Source of the DNA: Polyangium sp. y55x31
GTDB taxonomy: Bacteria; Myxococcota_A; Polyangia; Polyangiales; Polyangiaceae
Direction of reading: 5' to 3'
Assembly (NCBI RefSeq): GCF_029946505.1
Contig: NZ_JARZHG010000001.1
Span: 434,001-498,000, forward strand
DNA length: 64,000 nucleotides
The stretch's first letter is position 1, and each line of letters starts with the position of its first letter. Shown one piece after another: positions 15,780-24,658 of this stretch. The notes under the pieces are model-generated. The model saw only the letters and a program-made list of their open reading frames with translations, was not told where the DNA came from and did not search any database. The translations under genes were made by a program, and so were the position numbers.

Positions 15780-17603
15780 ATGCGCACTTCGCTGGTCCTT
15801 CCGCTGTGTTTTGGTGTGATCGTCCTTGGTTGTGGTGACTCCGGCGAGATCGGAGTGACCGGATCGGGCTCGAGCTCGGTCGGATCCGGCGGCCACGGGG
15901 GAATGGGCGGCGGCGCGACGGTGGGCCCCGGGGGAATGGGCGGCGTCGGGGGAATGGGCGGCGTCGGGGGAATGGGCGGCGCAGGCGGGAGCGGAAGCGG
16001 TGGCGCGGGCGGCAACGGCGGCGCGGGCGGCATCGGCGGCATGGGCAACGGTGGCGCGGGCGGAAGCGGCGGTGCAGGCGGCAACGGCGGCATGGGCAAC
16101 GGCGGCGCGGGCGGCATCGGCGGCACCGGAGGCATGGGCAACGGCGGCGCGGGCGGCATCGGCGGCACCGGAGGCATGGGCAACGGCGGCGCGGGCGGTA
16201 ACGGCGGCATGGGAGGCATGGGCAACGGCGGCAACGGCGGCATGGGCGGCTCCGGCGGCATGGGCGGCTCCGGCGGCATGGGCGGCGCCCCTCCGTTTTG
16301 CATGCCCGGCTCGGTCGAGCCCTGCTACACGGGCCCGCGCGGCACGCAAAACGTCGGCGTCTGCAAGGCCGGCACGAAGACCTGCAATCCCGATGGAATG
16401 GCCTACGGCCCCTGCACCGGCGAAGTGATCCCGTCCGCCGAGGTCTGCGCGACGGCCGAGGACGACGATTGCGACGGACAAACCAACGAGGAAGGCGCCG
16501 ACTGCGTCTGCGCCCCCGGCACGTCCATCCCCTGTTATACCGGGCCCATGGGCACCGACGGGGTCGGCATCTGCATGGCGGGCATGAAGCTTTGCAACGA
16601 TCTCGGCACGGCGTACGGCCCCTGCATGGGCGAAATCACGCCCGCGGCCGAGACCTGCGCCACCACCGTCGACGACGATTGCGACGGACAAACCAACGAG
16701 GAAGGCGCCGACTGCGTCTGCCCCCCGAACGCCGTCCTTCCTTGTTACACCGGGCCCATGGGCACGGTCGGAATCGGTATGTGCAAAGCCGGGACCGCGA
16801 TGTGCGACGCGCTCGGCACCTCGCTCGGGCCCTGCATGGGCGAGGTCACGCCCGCGGCCGAGTCCTGCGCCACGCCCGGCGACGACGATTGCGACGGACA
16901 AACCAACGAGGGCTGCGTCTGCGTCCCGGGGACGACGCAGAGCTGCTACACCGGGCCCGCGGGCACGGCGGGCGTCGGCGCCTGCAAGGCCGGCACCCGG
17001 AGCTGCAATGCGCAAGGCACCGGATACGGGGCCTGCGTCGGCGAGGTCCAGCCGCAGCCCGAGAGCTGCATGACGGCCGCCGATGACGATTGCGACGGAC
17101 AAACCAACGAGGGTTGCGCCAACCTGACCTGCGCGGTCTACCAGGAGAACTTCGACGACGGCACCGCGAGCTCGCTCAGCGCGGGCGTGTACAAGATCGA
17201 ATGGTGCGACGACTACATCCCGATCGCCTCGAACACGCCGCCTTGCATGACGGGTCGCACCCTCCGGACGAACGAGTCCACGATCGATCCCACGATCTGG
17301 GTCTACAAGAGCGACGCGAGCTGCACCTCCGTGCGATTGAATTACACCTACTATCAGTTCGAGCTCGCGAACGTGAACGTCTCCTACCAGCAGAGTAACG
17401 ACATCATCGAGTCCTGCGAGAAATCGGGCAGCTTCACCAGCGTCACCGGCCATAACGCGCTCAAGGCCTGCACGGCGCAGACGCAGATCACGATCCCGTT
17501 CGGCAGTTCGAAGGGCGTCTACATCCGCTTCGACCACGGCACCGGGTCGAACGCCCTCTGGATCGACAACCTCTCCCTGGAGCTCGTCGGCTGCGGCTGT
17601 TGA
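15780..17603 (+). CDS. Lipoprotein with Gly-rich linker and four MopE-type DDDCDGQTNE repeats
   Basis: 607 residues. ATG at 15780 starts a lipoprotein signal ending VLGC. Residues ~36-175 are Gly/Met/Asn-rich (GGMGNGGAGG units). Then come four ~65-residue repeats, each with a CYTGP..GT..VG.CKAGT-like half and an acidic end ...DDDCDGQTNEG; this is the putative metal-binding motif named after the copper-associated protein MopE and widespread in myxobacteria. The final ~165 residues (VYQENFDDG to the Cys-Gly-Cys end) look like a beta-sandwich lectin-type domain with paired Cys. It is a surface protein, possibly calcium- or copper-binding. Its divergent partner is a multicopper oxidase, which fits a metal-related role but does not prove it. 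Confidence 0.82.
   Translation: MRTSLVLPLCFGVIVLGCGDSGEIGVTGSGSSSVGSGGHGGMGGGATVGPGGMGGVGGMGGVGGMGGAGGSGSGGAGGNGGAGGIGGMGNGGAGGSGGAGGNGGMGNGGAGGIGGTGGMGNGGAGGIGGTGGMGNGGAGGNGGMGGMGNGGNGGMGGSGGMGGSGGMGGAPPFCMPGSVEPCYTGPRGTQNVGVCKAGTKTCNPDGMAYGPCTGEVIPSAEVCATAEDDDCDGQTNEEGADCVCAPGTSIPCYTGPMGTDGVGICMAGMKLCNDLGTAYGPCMGEITPAAETCATTVDDDCDGQTNEEGADCVCPPNAVLPCYTGPMGTVGIGMCKAGTAMCDALGTSLGPCMGEVTPAAESCATPGDDDCDGQTNEGCVCVPGTTQSCYTGPAGTAGVGACKAGTRSCNAQGTGYGACVGEVQPQPESCMTAADDDCDGQTNEGCANLTCAVYQENFDDGTASSLSAGVYKIEWCDDYIPIASNTPPCMTGRTLRTNESTIDPTIWVYKSDASCTSVRLNYTYYQFELANVNVSYQQSNDIIESCEKSGSFTSVTGHNALKACTAQTQITIPFGSSKGVYIRFDHGTGSNALWIDNLSLELVGCGC
15888..16290 (+). repeat. Gly-codon minisatellite within the MopE-type lipoprotein gene
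   Basis: Short direct repeats (GGCGGCATGGGCAACGGC-like units, some 45 bases long and exactly duplicated around 16102-16190) encode the GGMGNGG linker. Unit number is likely to vary between strains. The antisense strand reads as Pro/Met-rich open frame and should not be annotated. Confidence 0.75.
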
Positions 17604-17633
17604 GCCTCCGCGCGAATCGCGTTATCGTCGGGC

Positions 17634-19460
17634 ATGGTCTCCCGCGTCCGCCGCTCGCCCTCCCCTGCCCTCGCCGCGCTCCTCGCCGCCCTCCCGCTCG
17701 GCTGCGGCGCGCCGCAAACCCCCGCGAAGGTCGACGCGACCGCCTCGAACCCCGCCGGATCCTCGGCCCCCCTCGCGAGCACGGCGCCGCCCCCGCCCAC
17801 GAGCGAATCGACGAGCCCCGCTCCCGCCCCTGAAAAACCCGCGCGACCGCCGAGCCCTTTCCACCCCCTGATCGTGCACGGGCAGCCGAGCTTCCGGATG
17901 ATCGTGCTCCCCTCGTTCATCGCGGCGATCAGCGGTGAGTACCTCTCGACGCCCATTCGTATCGACGGAAATGGGGCGCGCGTGGATGGAAGCCTCTACG
18001 CCGGGCTCGAGGGCGTCGGCGAGCAAAATGCGTTTTACGTCATGTGGATCGCGGGGGATTGGCCGAAGCACGGAAAACTCGGGCTCAACCTGCCCGGCGA
18101 GCGCGGCGGTGAGGACGTGTTTTATTCGTGGAAAGGCTCGGCCTGGACTCGCGACCCGGACAAACCCATGCCGCCGGCGGTCTCGTCCGCTTATTACATG
18201 GGCGGGATCTATTCGAGCGCGCCCTGGGGGGATCGAACGCTGTACGAGATCAACGATCCGAGCCTCGACGTCTCCAAGCCCATCTTCGTGCTCGGCCCCG
18301 GCGGAAGCAGCCCGCCCGCGCCCGAAATCGCCAAGGGTACGGGGGGCTGCAAGACGAAGCTGCTCGGGCACGCAGACCTCCAGGCATTGGCTTCGGGGGA
18401 GCTCGTCGGCTTCGGGAAGGTGTGCCGCGAGGGAGACTCGCCCTCGTTTTTCGGACAATCGGGCGCGGGGCCGCTCGCCGTCGAACGCTGGCCCAAGGGC
18501 TCGCGCACGTCGATGATCGAGGAGCTCCCGGGCTCGGACGTCGTCACCTCGCTCCGGCCCGGCGCGCGTTTGTACGTGCTCGGCCCGAACGACGTCCTCG
18601 CCGTGGCCCTGCCCGGCGATCATCACGGGGCCTACGTCGCGCACTGGAATGGCAAGGCCTGGAGCGACATCTCGCCCGGCGGAAGCGAGGACGTGAACGA
18701 CGCCTTCCGCACGAAGGACGGCGCACTCTGGCTCGTGCGCGAGAAGGTGATCGATCGATATTCGTCCGGGAAATGGACGACCTTCACGCCCGGCGGCATA
18801 TCCCATGCGATCGAATGGGCGAAGGTCGGCCCGGACGAGAAGATCTGGGCCGGACGGAGCGAGGAGCTCTTGACCCTCGAAAAAGATGGCTTCCGCGTGA
18901 TCCCCCTGCCCGAGCTCGATCCCGAGGAGGAAGGCACGCCGATCGACATCGTCTTCCGCGGCGACGAGACCCTCGTCGCGGCGCGCGCCGGCGGCCAGGT
19001 GACGGTGCTCTCCACGAAAAAGCCTGCGAAGGTGCTGGATCTCGACGCGCCGGAGGAGGCCGGCGAGGGCGCGCCGCCCAAAGCGCGCCCGGCGCCCAAG
19101 ACCGATGTCCACGCATTCGCCCGCATCACGCCCGGGACGCCGGGCTGCAAGGAGCTCTTCGTCGTGCTCTACAAGCTCGCGAAGGTGGCCCCGCCCGATT
19201 ACGATTTTCCCCTCACCCGCGCGGCGCTGAAGGGCCACACCGAGCTTTCGAACGTGAAGTTCGCCGAGACCGAGGAGGCGGGCCGCCGCTATTTCGTGGC
19301 CTTCGTGCCCAGTTTTTCCGTCGGCCAGAAGCTCGTGAAGACCGTGCAGGAAGGCGTGAAGGGCTCGACGCCGCAGCTCCTCTGCGGCAAACCCGCCCGG
19401 ACGAACCGCGACATCCGCATCGACCTGCGCACCGGAGACATTGTCAAGGCGAACCCATGA
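17634..19460 (+). CDS. Lipoprotein with propeller-like repeats, coupled to a multihaem cytochrome
   Basis: 608 residues. The signal peptide ends in PLGC (Cys about residue 24), followed by a Pro/Ser/Ala linker to about residue 75. The body contains repeated strand motifs of the two-component-regulator propeller type: TKDGALWLVREKVIDRYSSG, GPDEKIWAGRSEELLTLE and VAHWNGKAWSDISPGG, suggesting a beta-propeller. The C-terminal ~110 residues include conserved-looking Cys (TPGCKELF, LLCGKPA). The stop overlaps the ATG of the pentahaem cytochrome gene by 4 bases, so the two products probably act together at the cell surface. I cannot assign a substrate or enzyme activity. Confidence 0.7.
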   Translation: MVSRVRRSPSPALAALLAALPLGCGAPQTPAKVDATASNPAGSSAPLASTAPPPPTSESTSPAPAPEKPARPPSPFHPLIVHGQPSFRMIVLPSFIAAISGEYLSTPIRIDGNGARVDGSLYAGLEGVGEQNAFYVMWIAGDWPKHGKLGLNLPGERGGEDVFYSWKGSAWTRDPDKPMPPAVSSAYYMGGIYSSAPWGDRTLYEINDPSLDVSKPIFVLGPGGSSPPAPEIAKGTGGCKTKLLGHADLQALASGELVGFGKVCREGDSPSFFGQSGAGPLAVERWPKGSRTSMIEELPGSDVVTSLRPGARLYVLGPNDVLAVALPGDHHGAYVAHWNGKAWSDISPGGSEDVNDAFRTKDGALWLVREKVIDRYSSGKWTTFTPGGISHAIEWAKVGPDEKIWAGRSEELLTLEKDGFRVIPLPELDPEEEGTPIDIVFRGDETLVAARAGGQVTVLSTKKPAKVLDLDAPEEAGEGAPPKARPAPKTDVHAFARITPGTPGCKELFVVLYKLAKVAPPDYDFPLTRAALKGHTELSNVKFAETEEAGRRYFVAFVPSFSVGQKLVKTVQEGVKGSTPQLLCGKPARTNRDIRIDLRTGDIVKANP

Positions 19461-20521
19461 TCTCCGGAAGGATCGTCCTCCTCGCCACGCTCGCCTCCGG
19501 GCTCTTCGGGCTCGCGGCCGCGCAAAGCGCCGAGCCCACGAAAATGCCCGGGCCCGCGCCCGTGCCGCGCCGCGCCCACGCGGCCGAGGAGAACACCCGT
19601 TGCGAGGCCTGCCACGCGGACATCGCCGCAGAATGGCGCGCCTCGCTGCACAAGAAGGCCCACGACGATCCGGCCTATCAACGCGCCCTCGCCATCGAGC
19701 CCCTTCCCTTTTGCCGCGGCTGCCACGCCCCGGAGGCGGATCCGATGCGGGATCCACCTCCGGAACTCGGCTCCCTCGGCGTCGCGTGCACCTCGTGCCA
19801 CGGCGACCTCTCGCGCGTGCTCGCCGCCCCGCAAAACACCGGACGATCCGCGCCGCACCCGGTCGTGCGCGACGCCGCCTTCGCCTCGGCCTCCGCCTGC
19901 GCGAATTGTCACGAATTCTCCTTCCCCGATCCCGATCGCCGCTTCGCGCCCCTCTTCATGCAATCGACGGCGAGCGAGCATCGCGCCTCGCCGTTCGCAG
20001 GCCAGAGCTGCGCCGAATGCCACATGCCCCTCGTCGGCGAGGGCGCGTCGAAGCACCGCAGCCATCGATTCCCGGCCTCGCGTGATCCCGCGCTCCTCCG
20101 CGCCGCGGCCCGCATCACGGCCACGCGCCCGAGCGCGGGCACGGTCGAGGTGCACATCGAGCCGCGCGCCCTCGGACACGCATTCCCCACGGGTGATCTC
20201 TTCCGGCGCCTCGCCGTCCGCGCCGAGGCCGTGGGCGCGGAGCAAAGCGTCCTTTCCGAGGACGTCCGTTACCTCTCGCGGCGCTTCGGCCGCGGCAAAG
20301 GCCGCGACGGCCGCTCGATCAAGGTGCTCACCGGCGACGACCGCGTCATGCCCGGCGCGCCGTCCGTCGTCACGCTCTCGCTCGGCGAAAACGCCGACGG
20401 CGCGCCGATCCATTGGCAAGTCGCCTACGAGCGGGTGGAGCACCCGATTGAGGAGAATTCGGATCAGGCCGTGGTGGAAGGCGAGGTCGTGCTCGCCGAA
20501 GGGACGCTCGCGCCGCCCTGA
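19457..20521 (+). CDS. Secreted pentahaem cytochrome c
   Basis: 354 residues with an N-terminal signal peptide (LLATLASGLFGLAAA). Five CxxCH haem sites are visible: CEACH (49-53), CRGCH (86-90), CTSCH (111-115), CANCH (148-152) and CAECH (185-189), within the first 190 residues. The remaining ~165 residues form a haem-free, beta-rich domain (HAFPTGDLFRRLAVRAEAV, HWQVAYERVEHP). This arrangement resembles cytochrome c554-type modules used in extracellular or periplasmic electron transfer. The ATG overlaps the upstream lipoprotein stop (ATGA). It converges with the dioxygenase gene, whose stop is only four bases away. Redox partner unknown. Confidence 0.85.
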   Translation: MISGRIVLLATLASGLFGLAAAQSAEPTKMPGPAPVPRRAHAAEENTRCEACHADIAAEWRASLHKKAHDDPAYQRALAIEPLPFCRGCHAPEADPMRDPPPELGSLGVACTSCHGDLSRVLAAPQNTGRSAPHPVVRDAAFASASACANCHEFSFPDPDRRFAPLFMQSTASEHRASPFAGQSCAECHMPLVGEGASKHRSHRFPASRDPALLRAAARITATRPSAGTVEVHIEPRALGHAFPTGDLFRRLAVRAEAVGAEQSVLSEDVRYLSRRFGRGKGRDGRSIKVLTGDDRVMPGAPSVVTLSLGENADGAPIHWQVAYERVEHPIEENSDQAVVEGEVVLAEGTLAPP

Positions 20522-20524
20522 GCG

Positions 20525-21955
20525 TCAAGCCGGAATGTCCGAGCCGGGCACCCACCAAGCGTGATACCCGGTCGGCACGCGCTGCGGGAGTTTTACCCGC
20601 GCGAGGGGTGCACGCGTCACGTCCTTCGCGTCGAGCACATAAGCCTCGCTCTCGCCGCTCGCCTCGTCGACGACGAACGTCACCAGATAACCGTCGTCCT
20701 CGCCCGTCGAGCCCACGCGAGGCGCGAAGACGACCTCGCTCCCGAAGCGGCCCGCCGGATACGAATGCGCGGCGCTCGTCCCCGCCTCGTAATCGTACTT
20801 GACCACGCCGTCGAAGAGCAGCGTCGGCGCCGATGCGTGGAGCCGCGGGTTGTAGCTGTATCGCGTCTTGCGCCCGAGCGCGCGGTTATCCATGCGCGGA
20901 AACTCCGTGAGCACGTCGTCGAGGCGCGACTCCTTCACGGCCCCCGTCTTCATGTCGAGCTCCCATCGATACAGGTTCGGTTCGAGCCGCAAGAACCCGA
21001 TCGTCGGCACCTCGCGCGCGGGGTTTTTCGGATCCCCGACGACGGGCGCGTCGATCTTGCACCCGACGAGCACGATCCGATCCCCCTCCTCCCACGCATT
21101 GATGGTGTGGTACATGTAAAACGGCTCGGTCTCGAACCAGCGAATCTCGGACCCGGGCGCGTGCCGCGGGAGGATCCCGATCCGCGCCGGTTTGTCCCGA
21201 AAATACTTGACCTTCGTCTTGCCGACGGCGAGGAGCTCCGGGTCCCATTGCATCGACATGTCGAAGAAGATCGTGAACCGCTCGGTGATCGCGAGATCGT
21301 GCTGGAGGCGCGGGCCGGGCAGATCGATCTCGGTCTTGTGCACGAGCTCGCCGGAGGGCGAGACGACGGCGTACGTGAGATACGGCGGGAAGGGCTTGTA
21401 ATCGAAGAGCATCATCTCGCCCGTGACCGCGTCGACCTTCGGGTGCGCCGAGATCGTGGGCATCTTGCCGCCCCACGTCTCCGTGCCGCAGGTATCGAGC
21501 GAAAGCGGATTCACGACGTACGCCGCGCCGCCGAGCCACCAGAGCGAATACAGCCGGCCCCCGTGAAACACGAGGTCGGTGTTCGAGGTGTCCTTGAAGG
21601 GGCCGCGCGGATTCGTGAAATCGGGCCGCTCGGTGACGCCCGTCCAGAGCGACGCGCCCGCCTTCTCTTCTTCGAGGAACGCCCACGTGCGCACCCAGCG
21701 GTTCGCATACCTCGCGCGCCCGTCCTCGAAACGGAGCGCGTGGATCATGCCGTCGCCGTCGAACCAGTGGTAACGCCCCTTCTGCCGGAATCGCGGGTTC
21801 GAGCCGTTGCGCACGAACACGCCCGCGAGGTCCCGCGGGATCTCGCCGATCACGGGCAGATCGTGCGCCGTGATCTCGCGATCGATCGGCGCATAGTTGC
21901 CCGAAAGATAAGGCGGCGCGGGGTTTTCGGCGCTCGAAGTCACGGTCGTCGTCAT
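20525..21955 (-). CDS. Carotenoid cleavage dioxygenase (RPE65 family)
   Basis: 476 residues of a seven-bladed propeller enzyme that cleaves carotenoid or stilbene double bonds with Fe2+ and O2. The four iron-binding His residues are visible in ISAHPKVD, RLQHDLAIT, YMYHTINAW and the near-terminal GYHAWWVPG. The N-terminal GVFVRNGSNPRF and HWFDGDGMIHALRF are family signatures. ATG at 21955 begins MTTTVTSSAENPAPPYLSG, typical of bacterial lignostilbene-type members; the frame stays open far upstream but that part is antisense to the MoxR gene. It is divergent from the MoxR operon across 162 bases. Preference for carotenoids versus stilbenes cannot be read from sequence here. Confidence 0.92.
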   Translation of the reverse strand: MTTTVTSSAENPAPPYLSGNYAPIDREITAHDLPVIGEIPRDLAGVFVRNGSNPRFRQKGRYHWFDGDGMIHALRFEDGRARYANRWVRTWAFLEEEKAGASLWTGVTERPDFTNPRGPFKDTSNTDLVFHGGRLYSLWWLGGAAYVVNPLSLDTCGTETWGGKMPTISAHPKVDAVTGEMMLFDYKPFPPYLTYAVVSPSGELVHKTEIDLPGPRLQHDLAITERFTIFFDMSMQWDPELLAVGKTKVKYFRDKPARIGILPRHAPGSEIRWFETEPFYMYHTINAWEEGDRIVLVGCKIDAPVVGDPKNPAREVPTIGFLRLEPNLYRWELDMKTGAVKESRLDDVLTEFPRMDNRALGRKTRYSYNPRLHASAPTLLFDGVVKYDYEAGTSAAHSYPAGRFGSEVVFAPRVGSTGEDDGYLVTFVVDEASGESEAYVLDAKDVTRAPLARVKLPQRVPTGYHAWWVPGSDIPA

Positions 21956-22117
21956 GGCTCTCTCCGGCGTGGACGGGGCAGCTCGCGCGCCCCGTGTGCG
22001 CGAGCCCGTGAGGATAAGGAAGCACGTTTCGGGGCGCAAGGCCCCGGGTACCGAGGAAACGACGCGCACCGAAGGGGCGTGGCGGCGGCCCGCGCACGTG
22101 CTAGCCGAAAGCATCCC

Positions 22118-23437
22118 GTGGCCAAGTCTTCCCCCACTCCCGTCCTCGAAAGCCGCCCCGCGCACATCCCCGTCGGCCCCCGGCTCGAAGCCGTGCTCGA
22201 GCTCGCCTATCGAGCGCGCCGCCCCGTGCTGCTCGAAGGGCCGACCGGCATCGGCAAGAGCGACATCGTCAAGAAGCTCGCCGATCGCCTCGGTATCGCC
22301 CACGTGGTGCTCGACCTGTCGCTGCTCGAGCCGCCGGATCTCGTGGGCCTGCCCGTCATTCAGGACGGCCGCACGCGTTACGCCGTGCCCGAAATCCTGC
22401 CGCAGGACGGCGCGGGCATCCTGATGCTCGAAGAGCTGAACCGCGCCGAGCGCTACATCCAGCAGCCCGCCCTGCAGCTCCTCAGCGCGCGGCGCCTGCA
22501 CGGATACGAGCTGCCGCCGGGCTGGGCCTGCTTCGCCGCCGTCAACCCCGAAAGCGAAGGGTATCACGTGACGCCGCTCGACAAGGCGCTCCGGGCGCGC
22601 TTTCTGAGCCTGCCCGTGCGCGCCGATCGACCGAGCTGGCTCGCGTGGGCGCAGGTGAACGACGTGCACCCGGGCGTCATCGCAATCGCGCAGGCCCACG
22701 AGCGCGTGCTCGACGATGTGCCGCCGCGGACCTGGACGTACGTCTCGCACCTGCTCAAGACGCTGCGCCCCGACGAAATCGAAAACGTGGGCCTGCTCCG
22801 CGACGCCCTCTCGGGGTATTTGCCGACCTCGTGGATCGAGCTCGTCGTTTCGAGCCGCGGCGTGTGGTCGAGCCGCCTGCCCTTCGACGTGCGCGCGCTG
22901 CTCGCCGACTACGATCGCCGCGCCGATCTCGCGCGCGCCGTGCGAGGCTTTGCCGAGGCCGGACAAACCGACAGGCTCGACGAGATCACGACGCGCCTCG
23001 TACGCCTGCTCGAAGGGCCCGAAGCTGGCGTGCTCGCGGGCGAGCGGCAAATCACGCTCGCCTCGTTCGAGGCGCTGCTCGCCGATCTGCCCGGCGATCA
23101 GCGTGACAAACTCGTCGAGGCGCTCGGGCGCAATCCCACGGCGACCTCGCTCATCGACGTGCGCCCCGAGGAGCTCTGCGAGCGTTACGCGAGTAGCCCC
23201 GCGCAACGCAAGATCCAGGGCTGGGCCGCCGATCCTTTGAAGCAGCACCGCGTGGGGCTCGCCGTGACGGCGCTCTCGTCGCACCTCGAACGACAAACCA
23301 AGCTCGCGGAGGTCAAGCGCAGCAACGTGGTCCGCGCGAGCCTCGGCGTGCTGCTCGCGGAGCTGCCCGAGCGCTGGGCGCTCGATCTCGTGGCGACCTG
23401 CAAACGCCTCGGCATCACCCCCATCCGCCCGGGTTGA
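22118..23437 (+). CDS. MoxR-type AAA+ ATPase
   Basis: 439 residues from GTG at 22118. Walker A is GPTGIGKSD, Walker B is ILMLEELNRA, and sensor-like WACFAAVNPESEGYHVTPLD and the DKALRARFLSL segment fit the MoxR class of AAA+ ATPases, which remodel or insert metals into partner proteins. The C-terminal ~170 residues are helical with a conserved-looking RKIQGWAADPLKQHR. The next gene encodes a VWA-like protein, the usual MoxR partner. Start choice: the frame is open upstream but overlaps antisense sequence; GTG gives a normal N-terminus. First gene of a four-gene operon to 26205. Confidence 0.88.
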   Translation: MAKSSPTPVLESRPAHIPVGPRLEAVLELAYRARRPVLLEGPTGIGKSDIVKKLADRLGIAHVVLDLSLLEPPDLVGLPVIQDGRTRYAVPEILPQDGAGILMLEELNRAERYIQQPALQLLSARRLHGYELPPGWACFAAVNPESEGYHVTPLDKALRARFLSLPVRADRPSWLAWAQVNDVHPGVIAIAQAHERVLDDVPPRTWTYVSHLLKTLRPDEIENVGLLRDALSGYLPTSWIELVVSSRGVWSSRLPFDVRALLADYDRRADLARAVRGFAEAGQTDRLDEITTRLVRLLEGPEAGVLAGERQITLASFEALLADLPGDQRDKLVEALGRNPTATSLIDVRPEELCERYASSPAQRKIQGWAADPLKQHRVGLAVTALSSHLERQTKLAEVKRSNVVRASLGVLLAELPERWALDLVATCKRLGITPIRPG

Positions 23438-23439
23438 CC

Positions 23440-24654
23440 ATGGTGGATCCCGTCCGCGCCTTCCTCGACGATTTCGTGCAAACGAGCGATTTCGCGCGGC
23501 GGTACCCGTATTACGCGGCCGTCCTCGCGAAAATGGTTCCGGTCGCCGATCCTTCCGTGAAGCGGATGGCCGTCTCGCTCCACGAAGGTCGGTTTTTCCT
23601 GCACGTGAACTTGGATTCGTTCCTGCGCGAGCCGCAATGGCTGCGCGGGGTGCTCCTGCACGAGGTGCACCACGTGGTCCTCGGGCACCTCTCGCACCCC
23701 AAATTCGCGGATCCGGCCGAGCCGGAGCTCCTCGAGCTGGCGCTCGAAATGAGCGCGAACGAGTTCATCGAGGAGCCCTTGCCCGACCCGATCACGTGGC
23801 AGAAATACACGGCGTTCGGCATTCGCGCGGGGCAGAGCAGCCTGGAGCGTTACGAAAAGCTGCTCGAAGCGGCGCGGGCCGGCAAATTCACGGCCAAGCA
23901 CGCGCCCGGCGGCGAGACGGTCGACGAGCACAGGCTGCTCCGGCGCGCGGCGGGCGCGCCCGGATCGATGGAGCAAGCCCGAATGCTCGTGGCGCGGGCG
24001 ATGGATGCCGCGGGCGACGTGGGGCCGGAGGGGCCGCCCGAGCGCAGGCTACTCGCGGGAAAGGAGCCGGGGCGGCTGCTCGCGGAGCTCGACGGCGTGC
24101 TCGGGCCGCCGGAATGTTTCGTCGACTGGAAGACGGCGCTGCGCATGTTCACGTCGCGGAGGCGCACGCCCGTGGGTACGTTCGCGCGGCCGAGCCGGCG
24201 TTTTCCCACGCGAATTGGCGAGGTCCCAGGGCGCGCGTGGTCCCCGCGCGCAATGGCGCGGCCGCGCGTGCTCGTGACGATCGACACGTCGATGAGCATG
24301 ACCGACGCCGAGCTCGCCGAGATCGCAAAGCAGCTCGCGCTGATCGCCGAGGAGGCGCGGATCACCGTCGTCGAATGCGACAGCGAGATCCAGCGCGTCT
24401 ACCCGTTCACCGGCGCGATCACCGACGTGCAAGGGCGCGGCGGTACCGATCTCCGCAAGGTCTTCGCCGAGAGTTTTTGGCGCCCGCACGCACCCGACGG
24501 AATCGTATATTTCACGGACGGCGAGGGGCCGTTCCCCGAGGAGCCGCCGCCCGTGCCGACGCTCTGGATCCTCACGAAGCCGCAGAATTTCGCATGTCCG
24601 TGGGGCGAACGCGCGATCCTGGAGCGCCGCCCGCGCGCGGTGACGCATAGGTAA
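23440..24654 (+). CDS. VWA-like/DUF2201 metallopeptidase-like protein, MoxR partner
   Basis: 404 residues. Residues ~65-95 hold LLHEVHHVVLGHLSHPKF, an HExxH motif with a further His, in a minimal-gluzincin-like N-terminal domain. The C-terminal half is a von Willebrand A-like domain with a MIDAS-type DTSMSM, then VVECDSEIQ, RGGTDLRKVF (the Thr of the MIDAS) and YFTDGEG. This combination matches the DUF2201 family, found beside MoxR ATPases. ATG at 23440 follows the MoxR stop by 2 bases; a TTG at 23434 would overlap it. Proposed role: MoxR-driven maturation or quality control of a target, possibly with proteolysis. Confidence 0.85.
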   Translation: MVDPVRAFLDDFVQTSDFARRYPYYAAVLAKMVPVADPSVKRMAVSLHEGRFFLHVNLDSFLREPQWLRGVLLHEVHHVVLGHLSHPKFADPAEPELLELALEMSANEFIEEPLPDPITWQKYTAFGIRAGQSSLERYEKLLEAARAGKFTAKHAPGGETVDEHRLLRRAAGAPGSMEQARMLVARAMDAAGDVGPEGPPERRLLAGKEPGRLLAELDGVLGPPECFVDWKTALRMFTSRRRTPVGTFARPSRRFPTRIGEVPGRAWSPRAMARPRVLVTIDTSMSMTDAELAEIAKQLALIAEEARITVVECDSEIQRVYPFTGAITDVQGRGGTDLRKVFAESFWRPHAPDGIVYFTDGEGPFPEEPPPVPTLWILTKPQNFACPWGERAILERRPRAVTHR

Positions 24655-24658
24655 AACC

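Noticed and set aside
15572-16303. Pro-rich minus-strand open frame (PPMPPAPP repeats)
   Set aside because: Antisense of the Gly-rich linker of the MopE-type lipoprotein.
16440-17120. Recurrent identical stretch (about 27 bases) every ~200 bases considered as CRISPR repeats
   Set aside because: It encodes DDDCDGQTNE in the MopE-type repeats; spacers are coding and related to each other.
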